NCBI GenBank assembly: GCA_022844585.1
Contig: JALHLM010000191.1
Span: 1 to 10,121, forward strand
Direction of reading: 5' to 3'
Length of the DNA stretch: 10,121 nucleotides
Source: Pirellulales bacterium
GTDB lineage: Bacteria > Planctomycetota > Planctomycetia > Pirellulales > JALHLM01
The position numbers and the translations under genes are program-made. Below the pieces are notes generated by a model that saw only the letters and a list, made by a program, of their open reading frames with translations, was not told where the DNA came from and searched no databases. Shown one piece after another: positions 6,573 through 10,121 of this stretch (position 1 is its first letter; each line of letters opens with the position of its first letter).

Positions 6573-7421
6573 ATGCGCGTGACCACGTCGGCGGACAACC
6601 CGGTACAAATCGGCCCCTATCGCGTCGGGCGCGGGCAGCCGCTGCTCTTGATCGCCGGGCCGTGCGTGCTGGAGACGGAATCGCTGGCCCTCCGTATCGC
6701 CGAGACGCTCCGGGCCCTCGCCTTAAAACTGCCGGCACAACTGGTCTTCAAGGCCTCCTTCGACAAGGCGAACCGCACCAGCGGCAGCGCCTTCCGCGGC
6801 CTGGGGGTCGAAGAAGGCCTGCGGATCCTGGAGAAGGTCCGCCAGGCAACTGGCTTGCCGGTGACGACCGACATTCACGAATCGCACCAGGCCGCGCCGG
6901 TGGCCGAGGTGTGTGAAATACTGCAGATTCCGGCCTTCCTCGCCCGTCAGACCGACCTTTTAGTGGCCGCCGCGAAAACTGGCCGAGCGGTGAACGTCAA
7001 AAAAGGTCAGTTCATGGCCCCCGGCGATATGCGGCACGTCGTCGGCAAGTTGACGGAATCCGGCTGTGGCAGGATCTTACTCTGCGAGCGCGGCACATTC
7101 TTTGGCTACGGCCGCCTCGTCAATGATTTCCGCGCCATCCCCCAGATGCAGGCGCTTGGCCCGCCAGTGATCTTTGACGCCACGCACAGCGTACAAGAGC
7201 CTGGGGCCCTGGATGGGCGAACGGGCGGCAACCGCGCGATGGTCGAACCACTGGCGCGGGCCGCCGTGGCGGTCGGCGCGGACGGACTCTTCTTCGAAAC
7301 CCATCCGGACCCCGACTCCTCTCCCAGCGACGGCCCCAACATGATTCCGCTCGACCAGTTCGGGGCGATGCTGGAACGGCTCTGGCGAATCCGACAAACC
7401 ATTGAGGGATTGCGTGATTAG
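6573..7421 (+). CDS. kdsA: 3-deoxy-D-manno-octulosonate 8-phosphate synthase, metal-dependent type
   Basis: KdsA joins phosphoenolpyruvate and D-arabinose 5-phosphate to make KDO 8-phosphate, the committed step toward the KDO sugars of lipopolysaccharide; it acts in the cytoplasm as a TIM-barrel enzyme. From the ATG at 6573 the product is 282 residues, the normal length. Family motifs seen in order: LLIAGPCVLE, FKASFDKANRTS, PVTTDIHE, IPAFLARQTDLL, VNVKKGQFMAP, ERGTFFGYGRLVNDFR, FDATHSVQ, and HPDPDSSPSDGPNMIPL. Cys31, His205, Glu242 and Asp253 align with the four metal ligands of the Aquifex aeolicus enzyme (11, 185, 222, 233) at a constant offset of 20, so this is the metal-dependent class rather than the E. 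coli-like Asn class. A GGAG at 6565-6568 supports this start; the frame is open to 6504 with ATGs at 6504 and 6561, but that extension is not family-like. It overlaps the next gene. Confidence 0.96.
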   Translation: MRVTTSADNPVQIGPYRVGRGQPLLLIAGPCVLETESLALRIAETLRALALKLPAQLVFKASFDKANRTSGSAFRGLGVEEGLRILEKVRQATGLPVTTDIHESHQAAPVAEVCEILQIPAFLARQTDLLVAAAKTGRAVNVKKGQFMAPGDMRHVVGKLTESGCGRILLCERGTFFGYGRLVNDFRAIPQMQALGPPVIFDATHSVQEPGALDGRTGGNRAMVEPLARAAVAVGADGLFFETHPDPDSSPSDGPNMIPLDQFGAMLERLWRIRQTIEGLRD

Positions 7422-9180
7422 GCTTTCAGGCGGAATTGTTGACACTAATGTGACGCGCCAGCGAGGGGGAGCGGACGCTGTCCTCGGCGCGAGGTTCGAT
7501 TCATCTTCAACGTCAACTCCCCCTCGCTGGCGCTTCGGGTTGGTGTGGTGCTTTGCCACATTGCTATGCGTTGCTGGTTGCATTGAGAAACCGCGGAGCG
7601 GGATTTCGGCTGCGAACCAAGGGGGCGGCGGCAATGAGGGCAGTCCCGATGTGCGGCGGGCCGACGAGTTGTTCGAGTCGTCGGTGAGGTCGCTTCAGGA
7701 ACTGAACGCGCTGGCAAATCTCTCTCGTTATCGCGACGTCAATCAGTTCGACGTGCTGAGCACGCAACTCAAGGACTGGCTGCAAACCCGGCAACCGCCG
7801 ACTGCCTGGGAACCGGACCCGACCGAGACGGTGCTCGCCAAAATCACCGATCGATTGAGCGGCTGGGTGAAGGTGCATGCCGAGGACATCCCTTGGGCGC
7901 CGGATCCGCTGGTCGCCACGCTGCCGGAGTCGCTGCGCGCCATCCCCGAGATGCAAACACTCGACGCGCTCGACTACAGCGACCAAGACGGCCATTCCTT
8001 GCGCGAAGCGTTGTGGCTAAATCAGATCTCCTCCAACCTCGTGGCCGAAACCAAGGACGATCTCGCCGCGGCGACGAAGATGTTCGATTGGATCGTCCGC
8101 AACGTCCAACTCGAAGGCCCCGGGCCGCTGGATGAAGCCAGCGAAGCGAAGCCGCCCTTGTTGCGCCGGCTCCCTTGGCAGACTGTGCTTTATGGAATGG
8201 GGACCGCCGAGGAACGCGCCTGGACGTTCGTCTGCATGGCGCGCCAACAGGGCCTGCGCGTGGTGATGCTCGCGCTGCGCGACGCCGATGCGAACGCCGC
8301 GCCGCGTCCGTGGATTCCGGCCTTGATCCACGAAGGCAACTTCTACCTGTTCGATACACAACTCGGGCTGCCGATTCCCGGACCAGGCGGCGAAGGCATC
8401 GCCACCCTGGCGCAAGTCGCCGCCGACGACCGCTTGTTGCGAAAACTCGATCTCAGCGAGCAACGTCCTTATCCGGTGCGTGCCGCCGATCTGGAGAAAG
8501 TCACCGTCTGGATCGAGGCCTCGCCGGCATATCTCTCGAAGCGGATGGCGATCCTGGAAAGCGCCTTGAGCGCAAAAGACAAACTGATCCTCGCCGGGCA
8601 ACCGACCGCCTGGACCGAGCAAATCAAGTCGCTGCCCAACGTGGGGAGCGTCGCCCTCTGGCCGCTGCCGCAACAAACCTTCGCCGACGCCGCCACGCTG
8701 GCCATGCCTGGCCGCACCGCGGCGGTGCAGGAATTCATGGCGATGATCACGATCCCGGAGCTCTGGAAAGGGCGCGTGCTGCACTGGCGCCGCGAGCACG
8801 AAACGAAAGACACCAACGCGGTCACGTTCTACTATCGCGCGATGCCCACGGATAAGGAACTGGCGCAGTTGCCGGAAAATCGCCCGGACTTGCGCGACTA
8901 CAGCCTCCGCGCTAAGCAGAACGCCACGTATTGGCTCGGGCTATTGCAAATCGATCGCGGCGAACCAGCCAGCGCGGTGCAGTATTTTCAACGCCTGACG
9001 CTCGACGTTTGGCCGGACGGACCTTGGACGTCCGGCGCGAAATACAACCTCGCCCGCGTCTACGAAGCCACGGGCGAACCAGCAAAAGCCGCTGCCCTCT
9101 ACGCGGCCGACGTCTCCCCCCAATTTCACGGCAACCGCCTCCGCGGCAAATGGCTGGCGGAAAAACAGGCGACGCCGTAG
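7414..9180 (+). CDS. Lipoprotein with degenerate transglutaminase-like core and TPR-like tail
   Basis: The start is ambiguous. GTG 7414 has GAGGG 5 bases upstream and overlaps the kdsA end by 8 bases, suggesting translational coupling; it gives 588 residues. TTG 7402 is further upstream, and TTG 7540 or GTG 7543 sits just before the hydrophobic core. With the 7414 start, residues 42-56 read FGLVWCFATLLCVAGC, a lipobox (VAGC) with Cys56 as the likely lipid-modified residue, so the protein is probably membrane-anchored in the envelope. Residues 13-40 are encoded by foldback repeat D. A transglutaminase-like fold is suggested by AATKMFDWIVRNV (219-231), GTAEERAWTFVCMARQQGL (263-281) and PWIPALIHEGNFYLFDTQLG (299-318). 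The expected Cys is Ala265 and the expected His is probably Arg298; only the Asp (314) remains, so catalysis is unlikely. Residues about 505-570 look TPR-like (YWLGLLQIDRGEPASAVQYF, YNLARVYEATGEPAKAAALY). The exact role is unknown. Confidence 0.8.
   Translation: MIRLSGGIVDTNVTRQRGGADAVLGARFDSSSTSTPPRWRFGLVWCFATLLCVAGCIEKPRSGISAANQGGGGNEGSPDVRRADELFESSVRSLQELNALANLSRYRDVNQFDVLSTQLKDWLQTRQPPTAWEPDPTETVLAKITDRLSGWVKVHAEDIPWAPDPLVATLPESLRAIPEMQTLDALDYSDQDGHSLREALWLNQISSNLVAETKDDLAAATKMFDWIVRNVQLEGPGPLDEASEAKPPLLRRLPWQTVLYGMGTAEERAWTFVCMARQQGLRVVMLALRDADANAAPRPWIPALIHEGNFYLFDTQLGLPIPGPGGEGIATLAQVAADDRLLRKLDLSEQRPYPVRAADLEKVTVWIEASPAYLSKRMAILESALSAKDKLILAGQPTAWTEQIKSLPNVGSVALWPLPQQTFADAATLAMPGRTAAVQEFMAMITIPELWKGRVLHWRREHETKDTNAVTFYYRAMPTDKELAQLPENRPDLRDYSLRAKQNATYWLGLLQIDRGEPASAVQYFQRLTLDVWPDGPWTSGAKYNLARVYEATGEPAKAAALYAADVSPQFHGNRLRGKWLAEKQATP
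7442..7546. repeat. Foldback repeat D, same family as repeat C
   Basis: Positions 7455-7471 and 7517-7533 are perfect 17-bp inverted arms. Pairing extends outward in the same register to 7442 and 7546 with two mismatches and some G-T pairs. A separate cctcg-gcg-cgagg hairpin (7482-7494) forms the apex. The right arm region from cgtcaactc through cgctggcgct is nearly identical to that of repeat C (4395-4420), which proves a dispersed family within this window. It lies 21 bp beyond the kdsA stop and within the reading frame of the lipoprotein gene. Read leftward, it encodes NPKRQRGGV, a peptide I recall as a frequent mis-annotated product of planctomycete repeats. Confidence 0.85.
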
Positions 9181-9191
9181 GGAGGATTTTT

Positions 9192-9389
9192 GCCCGCGAA
9201 ACACGCGAAACACACGAAAAGAGGAGGGAGGTCCACGGAACCCCCGTAATGATTCGGAAATGGACGGAATTGGGACTAGGCTGGCCGAATTGCCACGAGT
9301 TGGCGATTTTCCCAATCCTCAATTCCCGTATTTAACCGCATGCTCCGTGGACTCCTCCCCCTTTCGTGTGTTTCGCGTGTTTCGCGGGC
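9192..9389. repeat. Foldback repeat E (28-bp perfect arms)
   Basis: Positions 9192-9219 are the exact reverse complement of 9362-9389. After a short unpaired stretch, 9232-9239 (tccacgga) pairs with 9344-9351 (tccgtgga). The middle has further weak symmetry (attggga at 9269-9275 with tcccaat at 9310-9316). The arms contain the iterated unit cgcgaaacac. It fills most of the 315-bp gap between the lipoprotein gene (stop 9180) and dapF, starting 12 bp after that stop and ending 27 bp before the dapF -35 box. It contains no convincing gene. Its sequence is unrelated to repeats A-D. Confidence 0.85.
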
Positions 9390-9416
9390 TATTCCCCGGT
9401 AACGCCGGGACTCGGT

Positions 9417-9445
9417 TTGTCCCCTTCCGAACCTTTTTCTATAAT
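9417..9445 (+). promoter_or_regulatory. Predicted sigma-70-type promoter of dapF
   Basis: TTGTCC (9417-9422) and TATAAT (9440-9445) are separated by 17 bases. The -10 is a perfect consensus and the -35 matches four of six bases. The -10 lies 50 bp upstream of the dapF ATG, predicting a short leader starting near 9452. A small hairpin (cccgg/ccggg, 9395-9409) lies just upstream of the -35. This is the best promoter in the window and implies that dapF is transcribed separately from the kdsA-lipoprotein unit. Confidence 0.6.
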
Positions 9446-9495
9446 CCCCCGTCTTGGCTGGCGTCGATTGAGCTGCAACGGGAGGGGTCCGCGGG

Positions 9496-10121
9496 ATGCG
9501 TTTCACCAAAATGCATGGGCTGGGCAACGACTATGTGTATGTCGATTGCTTCCATGAAACTCCGCCGAATGATCCGGCGAAGTTGGCGCGCGCCATTGCG
9601 GACCGACATTGTGGGGTCGGTGGCGACGGGCTGATTCTCATTTGTCCCTCGGAACGCGCTGACGCCCGGATGCGGATGTTCAACGCCGATGGGTCGGAAT
9701 CGCAGATGTGCGGAAACGGCATCCGCTGCGTCGCGAAGTACGTCTACGACCACGGCATCGCCGCGAAGCCGAGCCTGGCGATCGAAACCGGTCGCGGCGT
9801 GTTGCAGTTGGAACTCTCCGTCCGCGCCGGCAAGGTGGACCGCGTACGCGTCAACATGGGCGAGCCGATCCTGGACGGTCCGAAGATTCCCACCACGTGG
9901 CCCGGTAACCCCGTGGTCAACGCGCCGCTGGAAGTGGCCGGACGCAAGTTGCAGGTCACCTGCGTGTCGATGGGCAACCCGCACTGCATCACTTATGTCG
10001 ATCAACTCAACGACGACTGGGTCCATGTCGTCGGCCGCGCGATTGAAACCGATCCGCATTTCCCGGAGCGCGTCAACGCGGAAATGATTGAAATCATTTC
10101 CCCGCGCGAAGTGAACATGCG
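9496..10121 (+). CDS. dapF: Diaminopimelate epimerase DapF, 3' end beyond window
   Basis: DapF converts LL- to meso-diaminopimelate in the cytoplasm, supplying lysine and the cross-linking residue of peptidoglycan. The frame is open from the ATG at 9496 to the window end (208 residues of a protein usually about 270-290). The N-terminus MRFTKMHGLGNDYVYVD is the family signature with substrate-binding Asn11. RHCGVGGDGLI (38-48) and FNADGSESQMCGNGIRC (62-78) follow; Cys72 in MCGNG is the first catalytic cysteine. GNPHC (160-164) is also present. The second catalytic cysteine (in the usual GCGTG-like motif) and the C-terminus lie beyond the window, so integrity cannot be checked. A GGAGG at 9481-9485 is 10 bases upstream of the ATG, rather far but plausible. 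A strong predicted promoter is at 9417-9445. The presence of dapF suggests a DAP-type pathway, useful in view of old doubts about planctomycete peptidoglycan. Confidence 0.96.
   Translation, partial: MRFTKMHGLGNDYVYVDCFHETPPNDPAKLARAIADRHCGVGGDGLILICPSERADARMRMFNADGSESQMCGNGIRCVAKYVYDHGIAAKPSLAIETGRGVLQLELSVRAGKVDRVRVNMGEPILDGPKIPTTWPGNPVVNAPLEVAGRKLQVTCVSMGNPHCITYVDQLNDDWVHVVGRAIETDPHFPERVNAEMIEIISPREVNM

Noticed and set aside
7077..7634. 185-residue leftward open frame across the kdsA end and repeat D
   Set aside because: It is antisense to kdsA and includes the NPKRQRGG peptide typical of repeat mis-translation.
8017..8799. 260-residue leftward open frame inside the lipoprotein gene
   Set aside because: His/Arg/Gly-rich shadow of the lipoprotein frame, which has a lipobox and TPR-like periodicity.
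1177..9389. CRISPR array or integron-like repeat array
   Set aside because: The repeats are inverted pairs of different sequence scattered in gene gaps, not regularly spaced direct repeats, and no cas or integrase gene is present.

Overview
The window reads as a chromosomal segment of a GC-rich Gram-negative-type bacterium, most likely a planctomycete. The reasons are a PEP-CTERM exported protein, a metal-dependent KDO-8-phosphate synthase next to a lipoprotein gene, weak or absent Shine-Dalgarno signals at several genes, and gaps filled with large palindromic dispersed repeats of a kind I recall from planctomycete genomes. The lineage is an inference; there is no rRNA gene to settle it.

Five genes run leftward in the left two thirds. 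From right to left they are a 626-residue exported protein with two Ig-like modules (4453-6333), a long-chain ChrA-type chromate transporter (2854-4227), a short PEP-CTERM exported protein (2208-2744), pdxJ for vitamin B6 synthesis (1295-2011), and an unrecognised helical protein (91-867). A divergent gap at 6334-6572 separates them from three rightward genes: kdsA (6573-7421), a lipoprotein with a degenerate transglutaminase-like core and a C-terminal TPR-like region (7414-9180), and dapF, cut by the window edge (9496-10121). kdsA overlaps the lipoprotein gene and the two are probably translationally coupled. KdsA (LPS core), DapF (meso-diaminopimelate for peptidoglycan and lysine) and the lipoprotein suggest an envelope theme on the right. 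The left-hand genes share no clear pathway.

The most unusual aspect is the non-coding DNA. Five of the seven gaps between genes hold a large foldback (inverted-repeat) element: 1177-1260, 2112-2247, 4270-4430, 7442-7546 and 9192-9389. A smaller perfect hairpin lies at 934-969. The elements at 4270 and 7442 are clearly the same family; the others are separate families with a similar architecture. Two of them run into protein-coding sequence. The one at 2112-2247 encodes the arginine-rich tail of the PEP-CTERM sorting signal. The one at 7442-7546 appears to be translated in frame as an extended N-terminus of the lipoprotein.

No RNA gene, CRISPR array, transposase gene or prophage was found. 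I see no clear new multi-gene system. The repeat-to-protein junctions are the observations most worth following.
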